Shown here one piece after another: positions 45,182 to 54,251 of a stretch of DNA of 64,000 bases. Both the position numbers and the translations under genes were made by a program. The notes beneath the pieces are model-generated. The model was not told the DNA's origin. It ran no database searches and saw nothing but the letters and a program-made list of their open reading frames with translations. The stretch's first letter is position 1, and each line of letters starts with the position of its first letter. Source of the stretch: Candidatus Zhuqueibacterota bacterium (GTDB taxonomy: Bacteria > Zhuqueibacterota > Zhuqueibacteria > Zhuqueibacterales > Geothermadaptataceae); contig JAUZRQ010000009.1 in the NCBI GenBank assembly GCA_030950365.1, forward strand, positions 1 to 64,000, written 5' to 3'.

Positions 45182-47825
45182 GGATTTTTTCCAGTGTGAT
45201 TTCAAAATGCTTTTTCTTCTGTTCTTCGCGCTCCACCACTTGTTTGGGCGCGCGGGTGAGAAAATCCTGATTCTGCAGCTTCTTGTTCAGTTCGGCCAGC
45301 AGCCGCTCCAGCCGCTGTTTTTCTTTTTCGAGGCGGTTGCGCTCCACCTCGATGTCGATGAGCCCCTCCAGCGGCATGAAGATTTCCAGATTGCGCACCA
45401 CCGCCGTGGCCGAAAATTTGGGCCGCTGCAATTTGGCGCCAACGGTAAGCTGATCCACCTGCCCCAGTTGATGGAAATAGCTGAGGTGCCGGTTGATCAG
45501 TTCTGCGGTGGCGCTGTCCGCGCCGGAAATCAGCACGCTGGCGGCCTTCTTCACCGGGATGTTCATCTCGCCGCGGATGTTGCGGATGGCTGCGATCAGC
45601 TCCTGCAACAACACCAGACTATCATCGGCCGCAGCATCGCTGAACACCGCCTCATCCTCCGGCCATTTCGCCACCATGATGCTTTCGCTGAGCTGGGTAC
45701 CGATCTTATGCCAGATTTCCTCAGTGATGAACGGGATCAGCGGATGCATCATGCGCACCACGCCGCGCAGCACAAACAGGCCGACTTTCAGCGCTGCGTC
45801 GCGCGCAGCGGCGTCATCGCCATACAGCCGCGGTTTGATCAGTTCCAGATACCAGTCGCAGTACTCGCGCCAGAAGAATTGATGCAGCAGTCCAACCAGT
45901 TCGTGAAATTTGAAATGGTCCAGCGCGCGCGTGACTCGCTGCACGGTCTCGGAATAGCGCGTGAGGATCCAGCGGTCGGCCAGATCGAGATTCTGGCTGT
46001 CCCATAGCGTTTGAATGTCCGCCAGTCCGGCCGACTCGTAAATTGGATCATCCAGATTCATGGCCAGGAAACGAAACGCATTCCACAGCTTGTTGGCAAA
46101 ATTGCGCCCGATCTCGAAATCGCGCTCGGACAGATTGATGTCCGATCCCTCGGAAGACAGGGCCAGCAGTGAATAGCGCACCGCGTCCGCACTGTAGCGA
46201 TCGACCATGAGCAGCGGATCGATGCCGTTGCCGAGGGATTTGCTCATCTTGCGGCCCTGGGCGTCGCGAATGATGCCGTGCAGATACACATCGCGGAACG
46301 GGATATCGCCCATAAATTCCAGCCCGGCCATGATCATGCGCGCCACCCAGAAGAAAATGATTTCGTGGCCGGTAACCAGAGTGCTGGTCGGATAGAAATA
46401 GCGCAGCTCGGGAGTGTCTTCCGGCCAGCCCAGGGTGGAAAACGGCCAGAGCTGGGACGAGAACCAGGTATCCAGCACGTCCGGGTCCTGCCGCATGGAA
46501 CCGCCACACTTTTCGCAGGTATCCACCGGCTGCACCGAGGCCGTCTCGAAGCCGCAACGGTCGCAGTAGAACACAGGAATCCGGTGGCCCCACCACAACT
46601 GCCGCGAAATGCACCAGTCGCGGATGTTTTCCATCCAGTTGATGTACACCTTCACCCAGCGCTCGGGATGGAACTGAATTTTGCCATCGCGCACCACCTG
46701 CAGCGCCGGTTTCGCCAGCGGTTCAATTTTCACGAACCACTGCCTGGAAAGATACGGCTCGATCACCGTGTTGCAGCGGTAGCAATGCCCAATGGCGTGC
46801 GTGTGTTTTTCGATCTTTTCCAGCAGCCCCTTTTCTTCGAGTTCTTTGACAATGCCCTTGCGCGCTTCGTAACGGTCCTGTCCCGCATACGGCCCGGCGT
46901 TGTCGTTCATTTTGCCGTCTTCGTGCATCACGTTCACGCGCGGCAGGTCGTGCCGGTTGCCAATTTCAAAATCGTTGTGGTCGTGCGCCGGCGTGACCTT
47001 CACGGCGCCGGTGCCAAACGAGGCATCGACAAAGTCATCCGCAATGATGGGGATTTTGCGGCCGATGATCGGCAGGATGGCGGTTTTGCCGATGAGGGCT
47101 TTGTAGCGCTCGTCTTTGGGGTTGACGGCCACGGCCACGTCGCCCAGCATGGTTTCGGGCCGGGTGGTAGCCACGGTGATGTGCCCGCTGCCGTCTTCGA
47201 GCGGATAGTTGATGTACCAAAGGTTTCCTTCCTGATCGCGGTGCTCCACTTCTTCATCGGACAGCGCGGTCTGGCAACGCGGACACCAGTTGATGATGTA
47301 CTCGCCGCGGTAGATCAGGCCTTTTTGGTACAGCCGCACAAAGACTTCGGCCACGGCGCGCGACAGCCCTTCGTCCATGGTGAATCGCTCGCGCTTCCAA
47401 TCGCAGGCGCAGCCCAGTTTTTTCAACTGGTTGATAATGATGGCGCCGTGTTTCTCTTTCCACTCCCAAACGCGTTTTACGAATTCCTCGCGGCCGAGAT
47501 CGTGCCGGGTGAGCTTTTCGGTGCGCCACAGGTGTTTTTCCACCACGTTCTGCGTCGCAATGCCCGCATGATCGGTGCCCGGCATCCACAGGGTTTCGTA
47601 CCCCTGCATTTTTTTGTACCGGATCAGGATGTCCTGCAGGGTGTTGTTGTATGCATGCCCCATGTGCAGCCGGTCGGTCACGTTCGGCGGTGGGATCACA
47701 ATGCAGTACGGTTTTTTACCCTCGCGCGGCTCACCATGGAAATAGTTTTTGTCCAGCCAGAATTGGTAGATGCGATCCTCGACCTTTTTCGGATCATAAA
47801 CCTTGTCGATGCTCTCCTTGCCCAT
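45153..47825 (-). CDS. valS: Valyl-tRNA synthetase
   Basis: ValS charges tRNA-Val. The 890-residue protein has the class I HIGH motif as HMGH (residues 54-57, PPPNVTDRLHMGHAYNN), the editing domain (TTRPETMLGDVAVAVNP), KMSKSLGNGIDPLLMVDRYS and the C-terminal coiled-coil arm (EVERNRLEKEKQRLERLLAE). ATG 47825 is chosen because a TTGACA/TATATT promoter lies 50-77 bases upstream and the remaining upstream frame falls inside it. It begins the long minus-strand gene run. Confidence 0.96.
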   Translation of the reverse strand: MGKESIDKVYDPKKVEDRIYQFWLDKNYFHGEPREGKKPYCIVIPPPNVTDRLHMGHAYNNTLQDILIRYKKMQGYETLWMPGTDHAGIATQNVVEKHLWRTEKLTRHDLGREEFVKRVWEWKEKHGAIIINQLKKLGCACDWKRERFTMDEGLSRAVAEVFVRLYQKGLIYRGEYIINWCPRCQTALSDEEVEHRDQEGNLWYINYPLEDGSGHITVATTRPETMLGDVAVAVNPKDERYKALIGKTAILPIIGRKIPIIADDFVDASFGTGAVKVTPAHDHNDFEIGNRHDLPRVNVMHEDGKMNDNAGPYAGQDRYEARKGIVKELEEKGLLEKIEKHTHAIGHCYRCNTVIEPYLSRQWFVKIEPLAKPALQVVRDGKIQFHPERWVKVYINWMENIRDWCISRQLWWGHRIPVFYCDRCGFETASVQPVDTCEKCGGSMRQDPDVLDTWFSSQLWPFSTLGWPEDTPELRYFYPTSTLVTGHEIIFFWVARMIMAGLEFMGDIPFRDVYLHGIIRDAQGRKMSKSLGNGIDPLLMVDRYSADAVRYSLLALSSEGSDINLSERDFEIGRNFANKLWNAFRFLAMNLDDPIYESAGLADIQTLWDSQNLDLADRWILTRYSETVQRVTRALDHFKFHELVGLLHQFFWREYCDWYLELIKPRLYGDDAAARDAALKVGLFVLRGVVRMMHPLIPFITEEIWHKIGTQLSESIMVAKWPEDEAVFSDAAADDSLVLLQELIAAIRNIRGEMNIPVKKAASVLISGADSATAELINRHLSYFHQLGQVDQLTVGAKLQRPKFSATAVVRNLEIFMPLEGLIDIEVERNRLEKEKQRLERLLAELNKKLQNQDFLTRAPKQVVEREEQKKKHFEITLEKIRENLAQLTE

Positions 47826-47873
47826 GCATAACCCCAATTTTAATTTGTAATTAGCCCTCAGAATCGAAGATGG

Positions 47874-47902
47874 AATATAAAGAATCCACACCTAAATGTC
47901 AA
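47874..47902 (-). promoter_or_regulatory. Near-consensus sigma70 promoter of valS
   Basis: On the minus strand TTGACA (47897-47902) and TATATT (47874-47879) are separated by exactly 17 bases. The start would be ~47867, leaving a ~42-base leader before ATG 47825. Confidence 0.85.
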
Positions 47903-48766
47903 CAATGGACATTGAGGAACGATTTGTCGTGAATTGGGGTTTAAAATACTTTAGATTTGTTCAAGTTATCCGCTGCCCTGCCCCCAGCATCGTTCTTATT
48001 TCATGTTGCTGCGAGCCATGGAAGCAAGGCTCTTGCAGCGCCCGTCGAGACCGCAGAGCAAATTGTTAAAGCAATGGTAACACTTTTGCGTTAGATATTT
48101 TTATCAATCCGGCTTTCAGCGGCGACCATGCTGGAGCCGCTGAAATGCCGGAATCTCATCCCCTGCGCGTTCCTCGGATCACTGAACCGAGCCACGATCC
48201 GCGGCCTCACAAGCAGGGATGCTTATGCTACTGCATTCGCGTCAATCCGTGGCTCAAAAATAAATTTCCGCGGTTATCCGCCTAATGCGTGCAAGAATCA
48301 GCGGCCACAAGCAAGATGGTTGTGCTTCAGAATACGCTTAATCTGTGTTCGACTTTGCCTCCTGTTGTCCCTGTCACACCAGACACCGTCGCAGACGGTG
48401 TCGGATCTATGAGTTGGATGATGCTCCCAAATCTCACAAGCAAAAATGCTTCTTGCACCACAGCTTCCGTGTTCTTTTTTGCGGAAATCTTCAGAACTGA
48501 AATACGGTCGTGCGTGCCTGATGGATATCCCCTTTGTATCCGTCCTGTAGTCAATGCTTAGCAATGGTTAGAGGTTTCTTCCGGCAATGCGGTTTCATCA
48601 AAAATGAAATTTTTTCAATATTTGCGACATCCTGCTGATTTAGATTACAGGTCTGCCGTAAATTTGAAAATTGACGCATTTTGCCTGTCAAGCAAATATT
48701 TGATTTGACGATATCTTAACTAAGCTAACCGCAGGGTAAACCCAAGTGCGAGGAGCAAATGCATCC
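47903..48766. repeat. Hairpin-rich intergenic region with three related short repeats
   Basis: This ~860-base divergent gap has no supported gene. It holds an imperfect hairpin (CCGGCTTTCAGCGGC 48109-48123 with GCCGCTGAAATGCCGG 48136-48151) and a perfect 9-bp stem GACACCGTC/GACGGTGTC with a 3-base loop (48382-48402). Three related units contain CACAAGCA...TGCTT-like arms at 48206-48224, 48305-48327 and 48433-48451, spaced about 100-130 bases apart. Two of the units are preceded by GCGGCC. No T-run follows any hairpin. A divergent promoter for the HD-GYP gene may lie at the right end. Confidence 0.6.
48671..48699 (+). promoter_or_regulatory. Possible promoter of the HD-GYP gene
   Basis: TTGACG (48671-48676) and AAATAT (48694-48699) have 17-base spacing about 70 bases upstream of ATG 48767. 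The -10 is poor, so this is only a candidate. Confidence 0.3.
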
Positions 48767-50023
48767 ATGAAAATGGCCAAATTTTTCTTTGGGGAGAAAT
48801 CGCAAATCGTTCCTGGTTCCAACGGACACAGTCCCATTAAGTCGGCAAAAGCACGTCCTCACGCAGAAATGGAATCGGCGCAAAAGGATAGCCTGACAGG
48901 CCTGGTATCGCATTCGGCATTTCAGATAGCCCTGGGAGAACGCTTCAAGGCAGCTCGAATGCGTCACCTTCGGCTCTGCTGCATGATTGCCGATATCGAT
49001 TATTTCCATGCGCTGAATCGTAGCATGGGTTATTCTTTCGGGGATGCCGCGCTGGTGCAAATCGCAGAATTATTGCGAACTCTGCTGCCGCAGGATGCGG
49101 TAATTTCCCGCTTCTCCGGCGAGCAATTCGGTATCCTCGTGGAAGTGGATGCCAATCACAAAGCTATTTCCCTGGCTGAAACGCTACGCAAAACTATTGC
49201 GGATCATAAATTCGTCTATCAAAGCCAATCCACGTTTTTGACCATGAGTATTGGTCTGGCGGTAAGTGACGAACGTACCAAGGAAGCCTCAGAGCTGCTT
49301 TCATTTGCGCAACTCGTGCTGCGCACAGCTAAGCGAGAGGGCCGCAATCGCGTGTGTTACTGGGAACGGGAGCTCATATCCCCGGCAAACAAGCCTGCCG
49401 AAAACATTGTGGTCGAATTGCAGAAAAAATTTGCTGAGCTGGAGCGCGAGGTCAAAGCCTTTGGCACTTCGGAGGTACGATCGCTGCTCGATGAATTGGA
49501 TATTCCAGACGGCATGCCAGAGTCACATGCCGAAAACGTGGCTTTTATCGCCGCTTCTATTGCCGATGAAATGGGCCTGAATGACAAACAGATCGATACC
49601 ATCATTTCCGCGGCGCTGTTACACGATATCGGCAAGCTGGGCATCGATCCCGACATTTTATCGAAAAGCGGTTCGCTCACCCCGGAAGAATTTGAGGAGA
49701 TCAAAAAGCATCCGCTGCTTGGCGCGGAATTTCTGCAGGCGGCCGAGTTTTTTGAGAAAGAGTTGCCGCTTATCCGGCATCATCATGAACGCTACGACGG
49801 TCGTGGCTATCCGGATGGGCTCAAAGGCGATCAAATTCCGCTGGGTGCGCGTATCATCGGTCTGGCTGAGGCCATCGATGGTCTGCTGAGTGGCTCGATC
49901 TACCGCGAACCGATGAGCATCAAAGAGGCCATCGAGGAGCTGAGGCGCTGTTCCGGCAGTCAATTCGATCCCGAGCTGGTGAACATTGCAGTGAGGTTAC
50001 TAGAAACTGGTCGCATTGGTTGA
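48767..50023 (+). CDS. Degenerate GGDEF plus HD-GYP signalling protein
   Basis: A 418-residue protein. Residues ~35-195 form a GGDEF-fold domain (DSLTGLVSHSAF; DIDYFHALNRSMGY), but the catalytic signature reads SGEQF, so it is probably not a cyclase. Residues ~240-415 are an HD-GYP domain: HD in AALLHDIGKLGIDPDIL, then RHHHERYDGRGYPDGL. HD-GYP domains hydrolyse cyclic di-GMP or sense it. The start is ATG 48767, with GAGGAG 11 bases upstream; GTG 48746 is less likely. It is the first gene of a short plus-strand unit with the receiver gene 215 bases downstream. Confidence 0.85.
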   Translation: MKMAKFFFGEKSQIVPGSNGHSPIKSAKARPHAEMESAQKDSLTGLVSHSAFQIALGERFKAARMRHLRLCCMIADIDYFHALNRSMGYSFGDAALVQIAELLRTLLPQDAVISRFSGEQFGILVEVDANHKAISLAETLRKTIADHKFVYQSQSTFLTMSIGLAVSDERTKEASELLSFAQLVLRTAKREGRNRVCYWERELISPANKPAENIVVELQKKFAELEREVKAFGTSEVRSLLDELDIPDGMPESHAENVAFIAASIADEMGLNDKQIDTIISAALLHDIGKLGIDPDILSKSGSLTPEEFEEIKKHPLLGAEFLQAAEFFEKELPLIRHHHERYDGRGYPDGLKGDQIPLGARIIGLAEAIDGLLSGSIYREPMSIKEAIEELRRCSGSQFDPELVNIAVRLLETGRIG

Positions 50024-50100
50024 GGCCTGAGAAGCAGCGGAAACCCTGGCACCCGTTATGTAAGGAAAGATGCAACATCGGTGTCAGTTACAAACTCAAT

Positions 50101-50154
50101 AACCCGGTCAGGGACGGAAGCCCTGCCAGGGTTGAAGAGCCCACTCAACTCCGA
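50101..50154 (+). ncRNA. Candidate structured leader upstream of the receiver-TM gene
   Basis: AACCC (50101-50105) pairs with GGGTT (50129-50133) and CAGGG (50109-50113) with CCCTG (50121-50125). Two G-C pairs lie between them, around a 7-base ACGGAAG loop. The next bases (GTTGA ... TCAAC) form a further small stem. It lies in the 215-base gap between the HD-GYP and receiver genes. No T-run follows, so it is unlikely to be a terminator. It matches no riboswitch consensus I could recall. Confidence 0.35.
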
Positions 50155-50238
50155 GCGTAGAAAACATTTTTAATGCTTGCTTTCGCCATAAAAAATTTTC
50201 ATCTTTTACTGAAGCATTCATTAGCAGGAGCAAATTGG

Positions 50239-50706
50239 ATGATGGAAAATGTATTGATCGTGGATGACGAGGATGATATTCTGCACTTGATGGCAGAGGC
50301 AATCTCTCGCTGGGGTTACAATCCCATTATCGCCCACGACGGCCAGGATGCCATTCAGAAAGTGGAAGAACTGCCGGTGGATTTAATCCTCACCGATGTG
50401 CGCATGCCCAAGGTGGATGGCATTAGTCTGCTGCAAAAGGTAAAGGAGATCAATCCGGATACATCGGTGATTGTGTTCACCGGCTATCCGGCCATCCAGA
50501 GCGCGGTGGATGCACTGAAATCCGGCGCATACGACTATCTTGTAAAGCCTGTGGACCTGGCAGAGCTTAAGAACAAAATTGAAAAGGCGATACAGGCCAA
50601 ACGATTACAAGGCACTTATGGAGTGCTCAAAAGCATCAACTGGGCGCTGATCATTTCCATCCCGCTCTGGTTTTTGCTGGCCTTCATCCTCGTCCGGACA
50701 ATGTAA
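50239..50706 (+). CDS. Receiver-domain protein with a C-terminal transmembrane helix
   Basis: A 155-residue protein. Residues ~2-120 form a complete receiver domain: acidic pocket VLIVDDEDDI, phosphoacceptor D53 in LILTDVRMPKVDG, Thr in VIVFTGYPA and Lys in YDYLVKPVDLAEL. Residues ~132-153 (INWALIISIPLWFLLAFILV) form one clear transmembrane helix at the very end. There is no DNA-binding or enzymatic output. ATG 50239 (or the next codon, also ATG) follows AGGAG. A tail-anchored single-domain response regulator is unusual; its role may be to bring a phosphorylation signal to the membrane. Confidence 0.85.
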   Translation: MMENVLIVDDEDDILHLMAEAISRWGYNPIIAHDGQDAIQKVEELPVDLILTDVRMPKVDGISLLQKVKEINPDTSVIVFTGYPAIQSAVDALKSGAYDYLVKPVDLAELKNKIEKAIQAKRLQGTYGVLKSINWALIISIPLWFLLAFILVRTM

Positions 50707-51149
50707 ACGATCTCAGGGGGCATTGCTTTTTTCAGGGCACGTGTTTGGGGAGAGTTGGTTATTCATAAATCAAGCGCGTGGTAGCTTTCAGGGGGGATAG
50801 CATATAAACAATCCATTCCTCCTCTTGCCTATCATCCTTATTTCATCCGTGGGATGCGAAAAGCCATAAAGAATCAGACGACTGGCAAGAATCAAAAAAA
50901 TATAAACTTGCAGAGCTATCCGCGATCGCAAGAGAAGGTTTTCCGCGCAATTCAACAAACCAGGTTTCGCCCGGAGCAGTCAGAAGCTTCAAAAAAACTC
51001 CGTTGAAATCCATGTGCGCGTGCGGCTGCGCCACTCTAACGGAAATGCTATCGGCCAATTTTTGGGGTTGATGTGCGTATTCCTATGCCCTCGATTGTTC
51101 CTTCCACATCAAACAGCCGTGCGAAACGGCGGATTTTTTCGCATACCCC
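50707..51149. other. Convergent intergenic region, no gene supported
   Basis: This ~440-base gap lies between the plus-strand receiver gene and the minus-strand rhomboid gene. A 71-codon minus-strand frame (50843-51058) has no ribosome-binding site or known motif. No strong intrinsic terminator was seen for either neighbour. Confidence 0.4.
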
Positions 51150-51824
51150 TCAAAAATCTTCAAAATCGTCGATGTAAATACGTTTGCGTTTGGCGAAGAG
51201 CTTGACGGTGGCGGCGCCGTAAATGAAGCCGCCAATGTGGGCAAACCAGGCGATGCCGCCGCCCATGCCCATGCCGATGGTGGCGAGACCGCTGCTGAGC
51301 TGGGTAATGAACCAGAAGGCGAGCAGAAACAGCGCCGGCACCCGCAGTGTGGTAATGAAAAAGAAAATCGGCACCAGCACCAGCACCCGCGCACGTGGAT
51401 ACTGCACCATGTACGCGCCCATAATGCCGGAAATCGCGCCACTGGCGCCCACCATGGGAACGGTGGACATCGGATTCATGATCATATGTGCCAGCGCGGC
51501 AAACAGTCCTGCGCTGAGATAGAACACGATGTACCGCAGCGAGCCCATGGAATTTTCCACGTTGTCGCCAAAAATGTACAAATACAGCATATTGAAAATG
51601 ATGTGCGCGAACCCGCCGTGCAGGAACATCGAAGTGATCAGCGTGTGCCAGTTGGCCCCCTGCAGGATGCTCGCCGGCACGGCGCCGTATTTGAGCACAA
51701 ACTCATGCTCCAGCGGTGCCGGCAAACCGAGCTGGTAAATGAATACCAGAATGTTGATGGCGATGAACGCAAAATTCACCACCGGCCAGCCGGTGCGCGG
51801 ATTTTCATCACGGAGAGGTATCAT
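51150..51824 (-). CDS. Rhomboid-family intramembrane serine protease
   Basis: A 224-residue polytopic membrane protease. The family elements are ANWHTLITSMFLHGGFAHII, NMLYLYIFGDNVENSMG, the catalytic Ser in VGASGAISGIMGAY and the catalytic His in WFAHIGGFIYGAA. About six transmembrane helices are present. GAGGGAAAG precedes ATG 51824. It is the last gene of the flippase-GT4-GDPD-M23-rhomboid run, 18 bases after the peptidase gene. The substrate is unknown. Confidence 0.93.
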   Translation of the reverse strand: MIPLRDENPRTGWPVVNFAFIAINILVFIYQLGLPAPLEHEFVLKYGAVPASILQGANWHTLITSMFLHGGFAHIIFNMLYLYIFGDNVENSMGSLRYIVFYLSAGLFAALAHMIMNPMSTVPMVGASGAISGIMGAYMVQYPRARVLVLVPIFFFITTLRVPALFLLAFWFITQLSSGLATIGMGMGGGIAWFAHIGGFIYGAATVKLFAKRKRIYIDDFEDF

Positions 51825-51842
51825 GCTTTCCCTCGAATGGAT

Positions 51843-54251
51843 CTAAGGTTGAACGGTAAAGGTGCGCGTAACCACGGTGACGTTGCCGCTTTTGTCGGTT
51901 GCTTTGAAGCGGAGCTGATGCGTGCCCGGCGTCAGCGGCCGACGCGGCGCATAAACCACCACGTCGTTCTCCGGGTCGTATTCGGCGATGACCTTGCGTC
52001 CGTCGATGTACAGCTCCAGGCTCTCCTCGGATTCGAAGCCAGACTGCTCATCCTTGGCGTACACACGAATGGGTGTGGTGGGCTTCAGGATTTTGCGCTT
52101 ACCCGGCACGCGCACGATGACGGTCGGCGGGGTGTCATCCTTGCGCAGCGCAAACTTCTCCAGACTTAGCACCAGCGCCGAAACCCGCTTCGCTTCGGTA
52201 TCCAGCTTGTTGTCGATGAACACCCATTTGTTGCGGCTGAAATAGTACACCCCGAGTTTACTCGGATCGCTCACCATGTCCGGATAGCGGATGCTCACCT
52301 GCACGCCGGAGTTCAGCGGCACATCCTGCGGATGCGCCACATACACCCGGCTCACCCTATCGCGATCGCGCTGGCCCGCCGGCGGCTCCTCGATGTCGAT
52401 TCGGGCGAACATGTCGCGGTACAGCGATTGCTTCCAGAAATGCAGCCGGAACAGGCTGTCGGCCGAATACAGCCGCCGGCTCGTGCCCTGGGGAATCAGG
52501 TGCAGCTCCAGCTCGGTTTCCGCGGTGCTGACATCTCGCAGGGCGTTTTCGGCCTGCGCCCGCAACCGCACGCGGTGATCGGCAAGATCGTACGCGGACA
52601 GCGCCGCCACGTACTCGGACGGGCTTTTGGCGTACAGCACCGGATAGGTGCTGCTGCCGTCGTCGAGGGCCACTTCCAGCACCGGCGGCTTGCGCAGCGG
52701 CTGATTGGCGCGCACGCGGATGCGGACGTAATCGTCATACACATCCGGGGTGATGCTCAGTTTCAGTGGATTTTTGACCGGCGCGCCGGGCAGCACGATG
52801 AAATCCGGCCAGCTCCGCTGGCCCAGCGCATCCACGGTCAGGAGCTTGTAAATGGACGCCCGGCGATCGGCGAGCGGAAACAGAAACGGACGGGCATCGT
52901 CGAGCGAGACCGAAGTGTAACGCGCGCCGTTGTCGTCGGGAAAGGCAATGCGCTGCGACAGCCGCCATCGCGGTTTGCGATGGCCAGACTGCTCCCACAG
53001 CTCGACGTACTCAGGCCGCACCTGCGCGGAAAAGTGCATCTGCTGCAGCACGATGCCGGAATCCTGCTGCGAATACTGCGGAAAAATACGAAATTTTTTG
53101 CCCACGCGCAGCATGCCGGCGATGGTCGTGCGGTTATCGAAAAAATCCTCGATCACAATTTCGAACCGGTGCAGGCCGGGCAGCAACTGCCGCTCGCCGT
53201 CGCTCAGGATGATGCCGCTGTCGTGCGGCGCGTTTTCGGACGGTCCGCCGGTTTGCACGGCGCTGGCGGTCACGATTTGCTGAGGCGACGGCGTCTCAGA
53301 TGTGATCAAGCGGCCGCGCTCTTCACCGGCGTAATCGTAAAACGTCAGCCGGTTGGCCGGATCGAGGAACAGCCGGTAAAACAGCCCGAAACCGCGGCGG
53401 TGCAGCCGGAAATCCCGGTCCAGTTCCACAAAGCGGTTGTGGGCGTAATTGAACCGGTCATACTGCGTTCGGTAGTGCAGCTCGCCATCGAGCCGCAGCT
53501 CAATGCGGTAAAATCCAAACCGGTTGTTGACCCCGCCGGACTGATCGAAGCCGGCCACGGCCACGCCGATTTCGCCCTCGATGGAAACGGTGTCCGGCAG
53601 CACATACTGTCCGGGGCCCACTCTTTTGGGCCGAATGATCCATGGCTTGAAATCATTTTGAACGCGCGAGCCAAAGCTGAGCGGCATCACGGCGACTTTC
53701 GTTGGCGTAGGCGGCCGCCGGTCCTGGATGCGGAACCCGCGCGTAAACGGATTGATCGGCCGGTTGCTGGGATCGCGCAATTCGAAGTGCAGATGCGGCA
53801 CCCCGATGCCGGTCTCCCCGGTGTAGCCCAGAAATTCACCTTTCTTCACAGGAATCACATTGGGCGCAAAATAACGGTCCACACGGTAGCGGCCGTTTTT
53901 GGCCTGTTCCTGCCAGACGATTTTTTCCAGTTTCGGATTGAACTTCGAAAGATGCGCATACACGGCGATTTCGCCGGTGTCCAGCTTCAAGTAAATTGCC
54001 TTGCCATAGCCAAACGGCGACACCCGGATGCGCTGCACATAGCCATCGCGGACGGCAAAGATTTTATAGCCGGTCCGGTTCCAGGTCTTAATATCAATGG
54101 CAGCGTGAAAGCGCCGTGGACGGAATTCGGCGAACGACGAGGTGATCCAGCGGCTGGCGTCGGTCGGCCAGACGTATTCCTCATCCTGTGCAAAAATCGG
54201 CTTGATGCAAATCAAAAAAATAGCCAAATATGGTAACCTGCTCCATTTCAA
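51843..54251 (-). CDS. Large exported M23-family metallopeptidase
   Basis: An 802-residue secreted protein with a signal peptide (WSRLPYLAIFLICIKPIFAQ). Unusually, the M23/LytM domain is at the N-terminus (~30-190). The zinc ligands are H and D in FHAAIDIKT, and H in VPHLHFELRD, with YAHLSKFN between. The fold normally cuts peptidoglycan cross-bridges. The remaining ~600 residues are beta-rich Ig/Fn3-like modules (YVELWEQSGHRKPRWRLSQ; TPIRVYAKDEQSGFESEESL; GTHQLRFKATDKSGNVTVVT). The start TTG 54251 overlaps the GDPD stop (TTGA) with GAGGGA upstream. Activity is likely but unproven. Confidence 0.88.
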   Translation of the reverse strand: MKWSRLPYLAIFLICIKPIFAQDEEYVWPTDASRWITSSFAEFRPRRFHAAIDIKTWNRTGYKIFAVRDGYVQRIRVSPFGYGKAIYLKLDTGEIAVYAHLSKFNPKLEKIVWQEQAKNGRYRVDRYFAPNVIPVKKGEFLGYTGETGIGVPHLHFELRDPSNRPINPFTRGFRIQDRRPPTPTKVAVMPLSFGSRVQNDFKPWIIRPKRVGPGQYVLPDTVSIEGEIGVAVAGFDQSGGVNNRFGFYRIELRLDGELHYRTQYDRFNYAHNRFVELDRDFRLHRRGFGLFYRLFLDPANRLTFYDYAGEERGRLITSETPSPQQIVTASAVQTGGPSENAPHDSGIILSDGERQLLPGLHRFEIVIEDFFDNRTTIAGMLRVGKKFRIFPQYSQQDSGIVLQQMHFSAQVRPEYVELWEQSGHRKPRWRLSQRIAFPDDNGARYTSVSLDDARPFLFPLADRRASIYKLLTVDALGQRSWPDFIVLPGAPVKNPLKLSITPDVYDDYVRIRVRANQPLRKPPVLEVALDDGSSTYPVLYAKSPSEYVAALSAYDLADHRVRLRAQAENALRDVSTAETELELHLIPQGTSRRLYSADSLFRLHFWKQSLYRDMFARIDIEEPPAGQRDRDRVSRVYVAHPQDVPLNSGVQVSIRYPDMVSDPSKLGVYYFSRNKWVFIDNKLDTEAKRVSALVLSLEKFALRKDDTPPTVIVRVPGKRKILKPTTPIRVYAKDEQSGFESEESLELYIDGRKVIAEYDPENDVVVYAPRRPLTPGTHQLRFKATDKSGNVTVVTRTFTVQP

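Noticed and set aside
46278-47831. 517-codon plus-strand frame opposite valS
   Set aside because: Long antisense frames here follow from the codon bias of valS; the valS reading frame has all synthetase motifs. The 634-codon frame opposite the M23 gene (52332-54236) was rejected for the same reason.
50105-50127. Similarity of GGTCAGGGACGGAAG to the core of SRP RNA
   Set aside because: The conserved GGTCAGG...GGAAGGAAGCAGCC arrangement with its asymmetric internal loop is not present; the bases form a different simple stem.
50843-51058. 71-codon minus-strand frame between the receiver and rhomboid genes
   Set aside because: The frame has no start signal, and its composition resembles translated non-coding DNA.
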